DNA of 51,377 bases, taken from positions 1 through 51,377 of the forward strand of contig JAFRGQ010000011.1 in the NCBI GenBank assembly GCA_017433725.1, written 5' to 3'. Source of the DNA: Lachnospiraceae bacterium. Lineage in GTDB: Bacteria; Bacillota; Clostridia; Lachnospirales; Lachnospiraceae. Positions within the stretch are counted from its first letter, which is position 1. Each line of letters starts with the position of its first letter. Made by a program: the position numbers and the translations under genes. The notes beneath the pieces were generated by a model. That model had not been told where the DNA came from. It did not search any database and was given only the letters and a program-made list of their open reading frames with translations. Shown one piece after another: positions 41,902 to 49,492 of the stretch.

Positions 41902-44220
41902 TTACTGTTTTCTAACGTAAATTCTCTGCTTACCATATATAGGAATGCGTTTGGTTCGTTCGGTCTTTTCCCAATCATCAATCCGACTCATAATCATCGC
42001 AATGCTATATGAGTCTGACTTACGCATATCTTCTTTAGCTTTACCGAAACACTCCGTCCAGATTTCAATATTCGACACCTCCATGCGTTTCACGCTGGCA
42101 GGTAAAAACAAACTACCTTCAAGGAATCGTACTCTTTCACCAAGGTCCATGGAATCCCAAATCTCCGGCAGGAGTTTATCAAGGTATTCCTGAACGGTGC
42201 CCTCACGATCATCACGTTCCAGGGCTTCCCGCTGTTCCTTTTCAGCATACTTTTCAAGTTCCGGCGTAAGATACAGTTTTTCCCCGGCTTTCGCAATAAG
42301 CGCGGTCTCTGCCCAGATTTGCTTCACGGCATTTTCATCGAGTTCCCATGGTTTGTATTTGCTTTCGCCTGTCACCTTCACGTGCCAGAACCTACGGTTT
42401 CCGGTAAAGTCCCGAAGGTATCCGTCACGGCTGTTGGTAGTTCCAAAGAAAACGCACTGCCTGGGATGCGGTGTTACTCTTCTGCCAAAACTCGCCCGAT
42501 ACTTGTCATCCATCCTCGATATAAACGCCTTCACTTTATCGATATCTGCCTTTTTCATGCCCTCAAGTTCCCCGATTTCCAGGATCCAATAGCCTTGCAG
42601 CTTTTCCGCCGCCGTCTTATCATTCATATCCGACAAGTTCAAGCTGTCCGAATACCAGTCACCTCCTATTTTTGAAATCAAAGTACTTTTACCGATTCCC
42701 TGACCACCGTTCAAAACAATCATATTGTCATATTTGATCCCAGGTTTATATACCCGGAGATATGCCGCACAGAGCTGCTTCCTAGTAACAGTCCGTACAT
42801 AGGGTGTATCAGCCGCTCCAAGATAGTCAATCAGAAGCGTTTCAACACGTTTTATACCGTCCCATTCCGGAAGAGCCTCGAAATACTCACGGATAGGATG
42901 GTAGGATCTGTCATCGGCTACTTTCGTAACCGCAATATTATAATTGCGCTGGGAGAAAGAGCCATAATGGCTGTCTATATAACTGATAAGCTGTGCATCA
43001 TCCGCATCCCTCCAGTACTGAGCCGGATGCTTCCAGGGCACACTACCTTTGATTTCCATGCCGTCCGCCAGCTGATTGAATACAATCGCTTTCAGGTTTG
43101 GATCATTTGCCATGATCAGCGTGATATTGTGAAGATTATTCGTTAATGTTATCCCCTTCTTGTTGTCATACTGAAGCAATTTCTTCCAATCATCCGAACC
43201 ATTCCCCTTATAATCCGTATCCGCCTCTTTCTGTTTTTCTGCAAGTACCAGGAACTTAACCTTCTCATCCGCAAGTGCAAACGCAGACATCTTCTGATAG
43301 GATTTTTTCGGATCATTATCCGGAAACCGGTGCATCCGGACGAGATCAAATGCATTCAAGAGTTTGCCGTTGGCGGGATCCGTAGCGTGATAGCTGTATG
43401 CAAAAACGTCATCATAGACCGCCAGACCCGCGGAACCCTCGCCTGCTTTGTAGTCATACCTGCCCGCTTGGGCTGACGGCTGATATACATCAGATAAGAA
43501 CTTTTCTATCGCCTCCCGTATCAGATATGCACGACAGAAAGCACCCACAACACCCTTTTTGCCGAAAGGATTTTCCTGCTTGTTTTTACCGGTCTTCATG
43601 GCTTTTGTCTCCCGGGAAGATACCGGCCATGAGGATATATCATGCCAATCATTATATTGACCCAGATAATAATCCGGATCCACCGGTTCACCGGCTATTT
43701 CCCTGAATACATACTGCCCATCGGCAGAAGTGGACGGCCAATACATAAGCCTGTACGGCTGGTATGTCGTATCATCGAACAACTCCATGTCGATTTCCTG
43801 CGCGACCTTTCGGGCTACTGCCGGATATTCCTCTTCTGTCACATCCCTTTTAAGAGGAAAGATAAGACGAAGCCTCGGTGCATAGGGCGTATGCTTATGT
43901 GTCGAATAGATGCACATTTTGTGCTTTCCTGCCTTTTCAAGCCTATCAATTACATTCTCAGTCCCATAATCCATATCAAGCGTCAACATCGACCTTAGCA
44001 ATACGTTTCCGGATTTCCGCTTGCCATCTTTCAAATGCCCTCCTACAAATCCGCCTATATCCTTGATTTCGCCCTGCTGTGCCTTCGTCATCTTACTGAA
44101 TTCTTCAACAGTTTCTGTCGTCCGATACGTTGTGCTGACTTTCCGGCAAAAATCTTCCCAAGATATCTCGCTGTTCCTCCATTCCTTCTCAAATCGAGAC
44201 TTACCATATGCTATCTTCAT
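41902..44220 (-). CDS. VapE-domain primase-helicase of an integrative element
   Basis: 772-residue replication-type protein. The N-terminal half (about 60-220) resembles the primase-like domain of phage and satellite proteins (LLRSMLTLDMDYGTENV, then MYWPSTSADGQYVF). The C-terminal half is the VapE ATPase: REYFEALPEWDGIKRVETLL, Walker A LNGGQGIGKST at about 502-512, Walker B-like GYWILEIGELEGM, then QCVFFGTTN and NRRFWHVKV. Similar proteins drive replication of phage-inducible islands and plasmids. It begins just downstream of three stacked hairpins and an array of repeats, fitting an origin-adjacent initiator. GGAGGG precedes the ATG. After its TAA the same frame stays open for about 40 codons (VEQREQRISQFVPADRLEYA). 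Confidence 0.88.
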   Translation of the reverse strand: MKIAYGKSRFEKEWRNSEISWEDFCRKVSTTYRTTETVEEFSKMTKAQQGEIKDIGGFVGGHLKDGKRKSGNVLLRSMLTLDMDYGTENVIDRLEKAGKHKMCIYSTHKHTPYAPRLRLIFPLKRDVTEEEYPAVARKVAQEIDMELFDDTTYQPYRLMYWPSTSADGQYVFREIAGEPVDPDYYLGQYNDWHDISSWPVSSRETKAMKTGKNKQENPFGKKGVVGAFCRAYLIREAIEKFLSDVYQPSAQAGRYDYKAGEGSAGLAVYDDVFAYSYHATDPANGKLLNAFDLVRMHRFPDNDPKKSYQKMSAFALADEKVKFLVLAEKQKEADTDYKGNGSDDWKKLLQYDNKKGITLTNNLHNITLIMANDPNLKAIVFNQLADGMEIKGSVPWKHPAQYWRDADDAQLISYIDSHYGSFSQRNYNIAVTKVADDRSYHPIREYFEALPEWDGIKRVETLLIDYLGAADTPYVRTVTRKQLCAAYLRVYKPGIKYDNMIVLNGGQGIGKSTLISKIGGDWYSDSLNLSDMNDKTAAEKLQGYWILEIGELEGMKKADIDKVKAFISRMDDKYRASFGRRVTPHPRQCVFFGTTNSRDGYLRDFTGNRRFWHVKVTGESKYKPWELDENAVKQIWAETALIAKAGEKLYLTPELEKYAEKEQREALERDDREGTVQEYLDKLLPEIWDSMDLGERVRFLEGSLFLPASVKRMEVSNIEIWTECFGKAKEDMRKSDSYSIAMIMSRIDDWEKTERTKRIPIYGKQRIYVRKQ

Positions 44221-44280
44221 TACATTCCCTCCATAAATTGCATTGACAGAAGTTTCCCTGATTTCACAGACAACAAAAAA

Positions 44281-44300
44281 GAAAGGGTGTACACCCTCTC
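44281..44300 (-). terminator. Hairpin with T-run just upstream of vapE
   Basis: AGGGTGTACACCCT is a perfect 14-base palindrome followed on the minus strand by TTCTTTTTTG. It stands about 60 bases before the vapE start, so it would block incoming transcription or act as an attenuator of vapE. Confidence 0.65.
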
Positions 44301-44420
44301 AGAAAACAGCTATGTATTGCATCTAATATTAGTTTTGCGTTGTTGTATCGTTTCTATAAAAGCTATCCTTTATCCAGCCTCTCCGTCATCATTATTTCCA
44401 ACCTTTTTGAATATAGAAAA

Positions 44421-44454
44421 AGACAGACTGATAATCATCCAATCATTCTGTCTG
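44421..44454 (-). terminator. Second stacked terminator upstream of vapE
   Basis: On the minus strand AGACAGAATGAT pairs with ATCAGTCTGTCT (11 of 12) and is followed by TTTTCTATATTC. Confidence 0.65.
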
Positions 44455-44490
44455 CCTTCACTTTATTATATCTCTGTCGCCTTCCGGCAT

Positions 44491-44521
44491 AAAAAATGCC
44501 CTAAGGATTGCTCCGAAGGGC
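44491..44521 (-). terminator. Third stacked terminator upstream of vapE
   Basis: On the minus strand GCCCTTCGGAG...CTTAGGGC forms a stem followed by ATTTTTTATG. Three terminator-like hairpins thus lie within 250 bases, all pointing toward vapE. Confidence 0.6.
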
Positions 44522-44704
44522 TTTATCGTTCTTACATTAAATCTGATTATACTATATCATTCTCATAACCGTTGCACAAGGTTGCATATAGTTTCATCTA
44601 GTTTCATTTGAGTTTTTTTTCGCGCTAAAAAGCTCTGACAGCAGACCAACGAATCTGTTGATTATATCATATCGCGCTGTCAAGGGCGGCTCAAGATGAC
44701 AAAA

Positions 44705-44775
44705 ATGACATTTTTGTCAATTTTGGACATTTTTGACATAATTGACATTTTTGACATAATTGACATTTTTGTCAC
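44705..44775. repeat. 18-bp TTGACA-rich direct repeats (iteron-like)
   Basis: The unit TTGACATTTTTGACATAA occurs at 44742 and 44760 (second copy ending GTCA) and, with one change, at 44724; a more degenerate copy precedes at about 44705. Each unit contains two GACAT words, and TGACATTTTTGTCA forms a palindrome. Regular phased repeats beside a replication gene are typical of initiator or repressor binding sites. Confidence 0.65.
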
Positions 44776-44855
44776 GCAGTACAATGCCCGGACCGTATCA
44801 TGAATAAGACTATTTATCTTGAATGCTTTTAATATCACACCGACTTTTTAATATC

Positions 44856-45310
44856 TCACTGGATATTCTCCATACACTGGTGGATGTCGGATGGATATTG
44901 TTCTTCTTCCACTGGATATTTCCCACGCACCACTGGATATCTACTGGATATGCTGCCTCTTTCACTGGATATTTCCCGCGCACCGCTGGATATCTACTGG
45001 ATATGTGGTCTCTTTCACTGGATATTTCCCGCGCACCGCTGGATATCTACTGGATATGCGGCACCTTTCACTGGATATTTCCCGCGCACCGCTGGATATC
45101 TACTGGATATGCGGCACCTTTCACTGGATATTTCCCGCGCACCACTGGATATCTACTGGATATGAAGTCACTTTCACTGGATATTTCCCGCGCACCGCTG
45201 GATATCTACTGGATATGTGGCCTCTTTCACTGGATATTTACTGCGTATCAACTGGATATTTCTCGCGCAGGCACTGGATATTTAGTGCGTATATCCACAG
45301 AATATCCAGG
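44856..45310 (+). repeat. 53-bp tandem array with three CTGGATAT words per unit
   Basis: Six consecutive 53-base units begin with CACTGGATATTTCCC at 44910, 44963, 45016, 45069, 45122 and 45175, with a seventh partial start at 45228. Degenerate words flank both sides (from about 44860 to 45290). Each unit holds CACTGGATAT, CGCTGGATAT and TACTGGATAT separated by CCCGCGCAC and a short variable spacer. Only a few bases differ between units, mainly in that spacer. An inverted pair (ATATCC) closes the array near 45293-45309. 53 is not a multiple of three, and all three forward frames stay open through the array, so those frames are a repeat effect. Location beside vapE suggests an origin or partition site. 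Confidence 0.9.
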
Positions 45311-45344
45311 AATATTGTTCCCTGATCACTGAATTAGGTTATTG

Positions 45345-45399
45345 CAAGATACGCATTTGTGTACCAACCAAATGCTATCTTGTTAAGGGGCAGAGCCCC
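45345..45399 (+). other. oriT-like hairpin pair at the array's far side
   Basis: CAAGATACGCATTTG (45345-45359) pairs with CAAATGCTATCTTG (45369-45382) with one bulged base. GGGGC-AGA-GCCCC follows at 45387-45399, then CTAAGACCC. Such hairpin pairs occur at transfer origins and at ends of mobile elements in gut Bacillota. No relaxase is encoded in the window, so if it is an oriT it would be used in trans. Function is inferred. Confidence 0.35.
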
Positions 45400-45747
45400 C
45401 TAAGACCCTCAGCAGTCCTCCTGTAGTTAAATCCGACATCGCATATTTAGTTCCCCTATCGCCACGAAAGATCACAATGTCCACAGATTATAGTTAACCA
45501 TGTCCATCAGTTGCACTGTTTACTTGCTATTTCTCACTATAGATTCTTTTCTTTTTTCCTTTTCGGCGTTTTGCAAATAAGCCTACGCTCTTCAGTTATA
45601 AGTACGAGCGTCTCCGCATATGATGAAGTAATATCCAAGATTCCAAAAAACAAATGAAAAGGATGTCATTGCAAAGAGCATCTCATAACTCCACTTGCAT
45701 ATATTTTAAGAAGTTCCTTTCCTTGAATTATCGCTACCTCTAAAGAG
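45400..45747. other. Non-coding A/T-rich stretch
   Basis: About 350 bases between the oriT-like hairpins and the accessory genes. No open frame with a ribosome site, no repeat of the neighbouring arrays and no clear terminator was seen. Confidence 0.4.
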
Positions 45748-46107
45748 CTATAAGATGGCGGAAGCTCCCTCACAAAGTTTTTCATTAATATCACCTAGCT
45801 TAATTCTATGGTATCCCATATTTAGGCATATCCAAAAATCCTCTCTTGCCGATACATATTTAAAAATACATGTCCAATATTCTTTCGGTTCAGCATTAAC
45901 GTCCATTATTAGCAACTTATATTGAGAATCTTCCTGAGATATCTCTTCGTAAGCTGTATCCACCTGACATCTCCTTATTTTCTTATCAGATATCTGCGAT
46001 CCTGTTTCAGCTCTCTTTCTAAAGGCTGTACACTGATATCGGAAATTTAAACCATATAAACAGGCTTTACCACTTCCATTTTTCCAAGGCAGCAAGTTCT
46101 TCATCAT
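45748..46107 (-). CDS. Hypothetical protein, doubtful start
   Basis: 119-codon frame overlapping the end of the preceding gene by 41 bases. Its first 14 codons are an out-of-frame reading of that gene, so the true start may be later or this may be a remnant. The C-terminal part (YKLLIMDVNAEPKEYW, EDFWICLNMGYHRIKLGD) looks like genuine protein with an alternating hydrophobic pattern. Not recognised. Position suggests the last gene of the accessory operon. Confidence 0.4.
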   Translation of the reverse strand: MMKNLLPWKNGSGKACLYGLNFRYQCTAFRKRAETGSQISDKKIRRCQVDTAYEEISQEDSQYKLLIMDVNAEPKEYWTCIFKYVSAREDFWICLNMGYHRIKLGDINEKLCEGASAIL

Positions 46108-46939
46108 TTTTATTTGTAAGATATACTATCTCACCTGATACTATGTCTAACCGGGTAATCATTTTGTTATGGCCAAAATACACAAGGTTTCCGACCGTTG
46201 CCAAACTATTGGTTGATGATATGACAACATCCAGTTCACATCCAATGTCACAATTCCCTCTGCGATCAATTTGAAGCAAGATGGTCCGATATCGTTCCTC
46301 TTTATTCGGATGTTTGTTATCCGGCCAGAAAGAACCACTGAAGATAACCGTCCATCCACATCCATTATCAAATCGCCCCAAGTATTCAAAACTATTTAAT
46401 CCGTCTTCATAAGAATTGTCATACAGTGTTACTGCATTAAGAGACTTGTCTATTCTTACGATCTTAAAATCACCAAGACACATATGCATAAGATTTGATA
46501 TAGCATATGTATAATCTCCGCAGTCAAACATATCGCAGAAATTACCTTCTACATAAAAATCACTACGTCCGAAGGACATGTGCAGTTCCCGTTCCTTTTC
46601 CGTAAGTCCCTCATAATTACCTTTTCCAAGCCAACTATAAAATTCTCCTCGGTTATGATTGTTAAAGGGACCAAACTGCGTTTCAAATGCTTCCGGCAGC
46701 TCCTTACGCACATAATTCACATTCACCCTGTAGAATATAGATCCATTTTCCGCCATAACTTCTAAAAGCTCATAGTAATTTATCATACTTGAACTGCACC
46801 AGTGCGGCCTTTTTATCTTATTCAATTTGTGTTCTTTTATATAATCCATATTATATCCGAAGTTTGATATATCCTCCTGCACTATTGTTAATTCGGAAAC
46901 AGGTTTCCATTCTGACATGGATCCTTTTTTTATTTCCAT
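46067..46939 (-). CDS. Hypothetical protein downstream of the radical SAM cassettes
   Basis: 290 residues, not recognised. It is rich in Tyr, Trp, Asp and Gly turns (GPFNNHNRGEFYSWLG, CGWTVIFSGSFWPDN) and in short beta-like stretches at the end (GNLVYFGHNKMITRLDIVSG), which could be a propeller-like or sandwich fold. No signal peptide or membrane helix. The ATG at 46939 was chosen because AAGGAG lies 6 bases upstream; an earlier GTG at 46981 has no site. It follows the first-copy radical SAM gene after about 140 bases on the same strand, so it may be a functional partner, substrate or cargo. Confidence 0.7.
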   Translation of the reverse strand: MEIKKGSMSEWKPVSELTIVQEDISNFGYNMDYIKEHKLNKIKRPHWCSSSMINYYELLEVMAENGSIFYRVNVNYVRKELPEAFETQFGPFNNHNRGEFYSWLGKGNYEGLTEKERELHMSFGRSDFYVEGNFCDMFDCGDYTYAISNLMHMCLGDFKIVRIDKSLNAVTLYDNSYEDGLNSFEYLGRFDNGCGWTVIFSGSFWPDNKHPNKEERYRTILLQIDRRGNCDIGCELDVVISSTNSLATVGNLVYFGHNKMITRLDIVSGEIVYLTNKNDEELAALEKWKW

Positions 46940-47081
46940 CTCAGTCTCCTTTTCATAAACACCGTATTGGATTTCTTTCACTTAAATTGAACACCAGAAA
47001 ACTCTGTTTGATTTTTCGTTACTCTCATGGTATTCACATATTTCCCTATCCTTCTTCACCGTCTAATCATGCCCAGCATCT

Positions 47082-47759
47082 TTATATAATATAGTAATCG
47101 AACACCTCTGGCTCTACCCAGATATTATTTCTTATCCACAAAACAGATTTTTCAACGAGTTCATCATTATTATATCCACGAATTCGGGGTATTCTTATTC
47201 GAAACATCTCAGGTTTCAAGACATCCCTCAGCTTCAAAAGATTATCGATCACCTTTTCATTATTGGAACCGGTATAATCTTTATAGATTGTCGAATCCAT
47301 ATCCTTAATATCTATGATCCACTCATCCAGGTCTTCGACCAACGGCTCCACGTTTTCCCATGGGACATTCAGTGATGTTTCTATTCGCTTATCCCATCTA
47401 TCATCCGCTAATTGACATACCTCATGGATAAACGCTGACTGCAACAGTGGTTCCCCACCGCCAAACACGATCCCTCCGCCGGTCATAAGATAATATAACT
47501 CGTCTTTCCTGAGCACTTTCACCAATTCTTTCGGTTTATAGAGGGCTCTTGGTGTATCAGAATAATCCTCTTTTTCGCACATCAATCCTTTATCGTATTT
47601 CTTCAAAAACTCAGGGATTTCAATGAAGGTCTCATGACAGGCTTCATTTATGCAATATTTGCAATGAAGCGGACAGCCATACATGGCCACTAACGTAGAT
47701 ACGCCTTTTCCATCTGAAGCCATGCGCAGCCTTGAAACAGACATAACATCACCGACCAT
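47082..47759 (-). CDS. Minimal radical SAM enzyme, cassette copy 1
   Basis: 225-residue radical SAM protein with cluster ligands Cys29, Cys33 and Cys36 in YGCPLHCKYC, and the SAM-binding GGGIVFGGGEPLLQ. It lacks a SPASM or extra ferredoxin domain, so it has the size of activating enzymes (pyruvate formate-lyase and anaerobic ribonucleotide reductase activases) or QueE. Compared with copy 2 it has about 20 extra residues after the cluster, with two more Cys (EACHETF, LMCEKED). The substrate is unknown. The start follows GGGAGGTGTGAGGA, which overlaps the end of the partner gene 3 bases upstream: coupled expression. Confidence 0.88.
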   Translation of the reverse strand: MVGDVMSVSRLRMASDGKGVSTLVAMYGCPLHCKYCINEACHETFIEIPEFLKKYDKGLMCEKEDYSDTPRALYKPKELVKVLRKDELYYLMTGGGIVFGGGEPLLQSAFIHEVCQLADDRWDKRIETSLNVPWENVEPLVEDLDEWIIDIKDMDSTIYKDYTGSNNEKVIDNLLKLRDVLKPEMFRIRIPRIRGYNNDELVEKSVLWIRNNIWVEPEVFDYYII

Positions 47760-47762
47760 TCC

Positions 47763-48755
47763 TCACACCTCCCACTTTGACAGTTCACAATCTGGAATAA
47801 TCCTTTTTTCCGGAGTTATTCGGTTTATTGCATCTCTCAAATATGCTGATTCTTCTTCACATTTCTTACAGGTTCCGGCGCAGGGACCGCTGAATGAGCA
47901 CCTGGCCGGATAATACTTAATGTTGTTCGCCCTCGCGATTTGAATTCTTAATTGACGGAGATACTCACAGATCTTTTTACCATCTGTTCTTGGAGGCTGC
48001 CATTCAACTTCTTCCCTGGTTCGTTTATCATTTTTAGGATACTGCTCCTTTACTATTATTCCAAGCGTCCCCTGCGGAGCAACACTCAGCGGTACTTTTA
48101 CTTCAGAATCCAAGGCAGCTATGTTTTTACCTGCCGCAGCATATCCTTCCGTAACCGGAATATAAGAATTTGTCCCAAAATCAAAGCAGGATACTTTATT
48201 TATCGATTCAATGTTGTTTATAACGGTAGGCAAATATGAACTATAGGCATCATATACTGACCACATTGTGATTTTGTTATGGTTTTCTTTATCTATCTTA
48301 CTCAGGTATTCAGCTGGATTAAAATACAAGACAGACTTGAGTTTTGATAAATCTGACAAGAGTTGTTTATGAGTTGTTATGCGTCTTTTTGCTTCAAATC
48401 GAAATGGTGCCATAGTGCACAGATGTAAATCATTATATTCATTCAGATCTTTGACAACATGAAAGGGATACAAGCTTTCCGGATTATTATCAGTCAGAAA
48501 CAACACGCTGTCCCACCAATAGAGACGATTATTGAGTTCTCCTGCTACGGATTTTAATGCTTTATAGTGCATAGTCTCAGTGCCGAAGCTATCTGTTCCC
48601 ATGCCAACCTGTTTGTATGGACTCACAAAACATTCGTACTTGTCTGTAACCTTTTTCCCATTCAGACATACTACCAGAACATTATCTTTGTATTTTTCCA
48701 ATTCTGCATTAGCATGATTCCAAACATGCGCTGTATCTGTTATAACGATTCTCAT
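47763..48755 (-). CDS. Unrecognised radical-SAM partner protein with C-terminal four-Cys motif, copy 1
   Basis: 330 residues, family not recognised. The N-terminus MRIVITDTAHVW and the following YECFVSPYK, VLFLTDNNPESLYPFHVVKD and CTMAPFRFEAKRR blocks look like an alpha/beta domain. The middle includes VYDAYSSYLPTVINNIESIN. The C-terminus carries CSFSGPCAGTCKKC (Cys286, 292, 296, 299), then a fifth Cys in IPDCELSKWEV. The four Cys could hold an Fe-S cluster or zinc. The start at 48755 follows CAAGGAGATAAAC. It is transcribed with the radical SAM gene 3 bases downstream and duplicated in the next cassette. Confidence 0.85.
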   Translation of the reverse strand: MRIVITDTAHVWNHANAELEKYKDNVLVVCLNGKKVTDKYECFVSPYKQVGMGTDSFGTETMHYKALKSVAGELNNRLYWWDSVLFLTDNNPESLYPFHVVKDLNEYNDLHLCTMAPFRFEAKRRITTHKQLLSDLSKLKSVLYFNPAEYLSKIDKENHNKITMWSVYDAYSSYLPTVINNIESINKVSCFDFGTNSYIPVTEGYAAAGKNIAALDSEVKVPLSVAPQGTLGIIVKEQYPKNDKRTREEVEWQPPRTDGKKICEYLRQLRIQIARANNIKYYPARCSFSGPCAGTCKKCEEESAYLRDAINRITPEKRIIPDCELSKWEV

Positions 48756-48870
48756 GTTTATCTCCTTGATAGCATTCAGACTGTACAAGAATATAATGCT
48801 TCATCTTTCCATGGATGATCATGTATGGTTACCTTCAGCCGTACCGGCGTCTTTCTTACGAAGTAGATAT

Positions 48871-49491
48871 TCAGACAACTATATAATCAAAAACATCCGG
48901 CTCCACATGGAAGGTCTTCTTCACCCATTCAGCAGATCTGGCAACTTGTTCATCTGTATTATAACCGCGAATATGAGGAACCCTTATACGAAAGGCTTCC
49001 GGACTCAATAATCTCCGTAATCCCATCAGGTTATTCAACACCTTTTTATTATCGGAACCGGTATATTTTTGATATCTGAACTTATTCAGGTCTTTGATAT
49101 CAATGATCCACTCATCTATGTCTCCGACCACCGTTGCAACACTTTCCCACGGGACATTAAGCGAAGTCTCTATCCTCTTTTTCCATCCTTCACCTGCAAG
49201 CCGACAGACTTCATGAATGAACTCCGCCTGGAGCAACGGTTCACCTCCTCCAAATACAATCCCGCCCCCTGTCATAAGGTAATAGATTGCATCCTTCCTG
49301 AGCAATTCAATAAGTTCCTCCGGCTCATATAATGCTCTTGCCGTACCGAGCAAAGTATGCTTATTATTGTTGCATTCATTAATACAATACTCGCATTTAA
49401 GAGGACATCCATAAAAGGCTACCAACGTAGATACTCCTTTGCCATCTGTCGCCATGCGCAGTCTGGAAACGGACATGATATCTCCGGTCAT
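48871..49491 (-). CDS. Minimal radical SAM enzyme, cassette copy 2
   Basis: 206-residue paralogue of the copy 1 enzyme. Cluster Cys29, Cys33 and Cys36 are in YGCPLKCEYC; SAM-binding GGGIVFGGGEPLLQ is identical to copy 1. Conserved blocks RIETSLNVPWE, DEWIIDIKD, KYTGSDNKKV and a C-terminal PHIRGYNTDEQ are shared. The segment after the cluster is shorter (CINECNNNKHTLLG). The ATG at 49491 sits behind GGGAGGTGTAAA, one base after the partner stop. This copy is intact although its partner gene is frameshifted. Confidence 0.88.
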   Translation of the reverse strand: MTGDIMSVSRLRMATDGKGVSTLVAFYGCPLKCEYCINECNNNKHTLLGTARALYEPEELIELLRKDAIYYLMTGGGIVFGGGEPLLQAEFIHEVCRLAGEGWKKRIETSLNVPWESVATVVGDIDEWIIDIKDLNKFRYQKYTGSDNKKVLNNLMGLRRLLSPEAFRIRVPHIRGYNTDEQVARSAEWVKKTFHVEPDVFDYIVV

Positions 49492-49492
49492 T

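Noticed and set aside
44856-45310. CRISPR array
   Set aside because: Units are contiguous and almost identical, with no unique spacers of regular length and no cas genes nearby.
44823-45332. A 169-codon open frame, plus frames of 93 and 144 codons, across the tandem array, with repeated SLDISRAPLDIYWIC-like peptides
   Set aside because: All three frames translate the same 53-bp repeat in rotation, and 53 is not divisible by three. There is no ribosome binding site, so the openness follows from the repeat sequence.
48756-48870. Small peptide gene between the two cassettes (about 37 codons from MIIHGKMKHYILV)
   Set aside because: It could be a precursor peptide, but it has no ribosome site of its own and its second half overlaps the start of the partner gene, so it is not supported.
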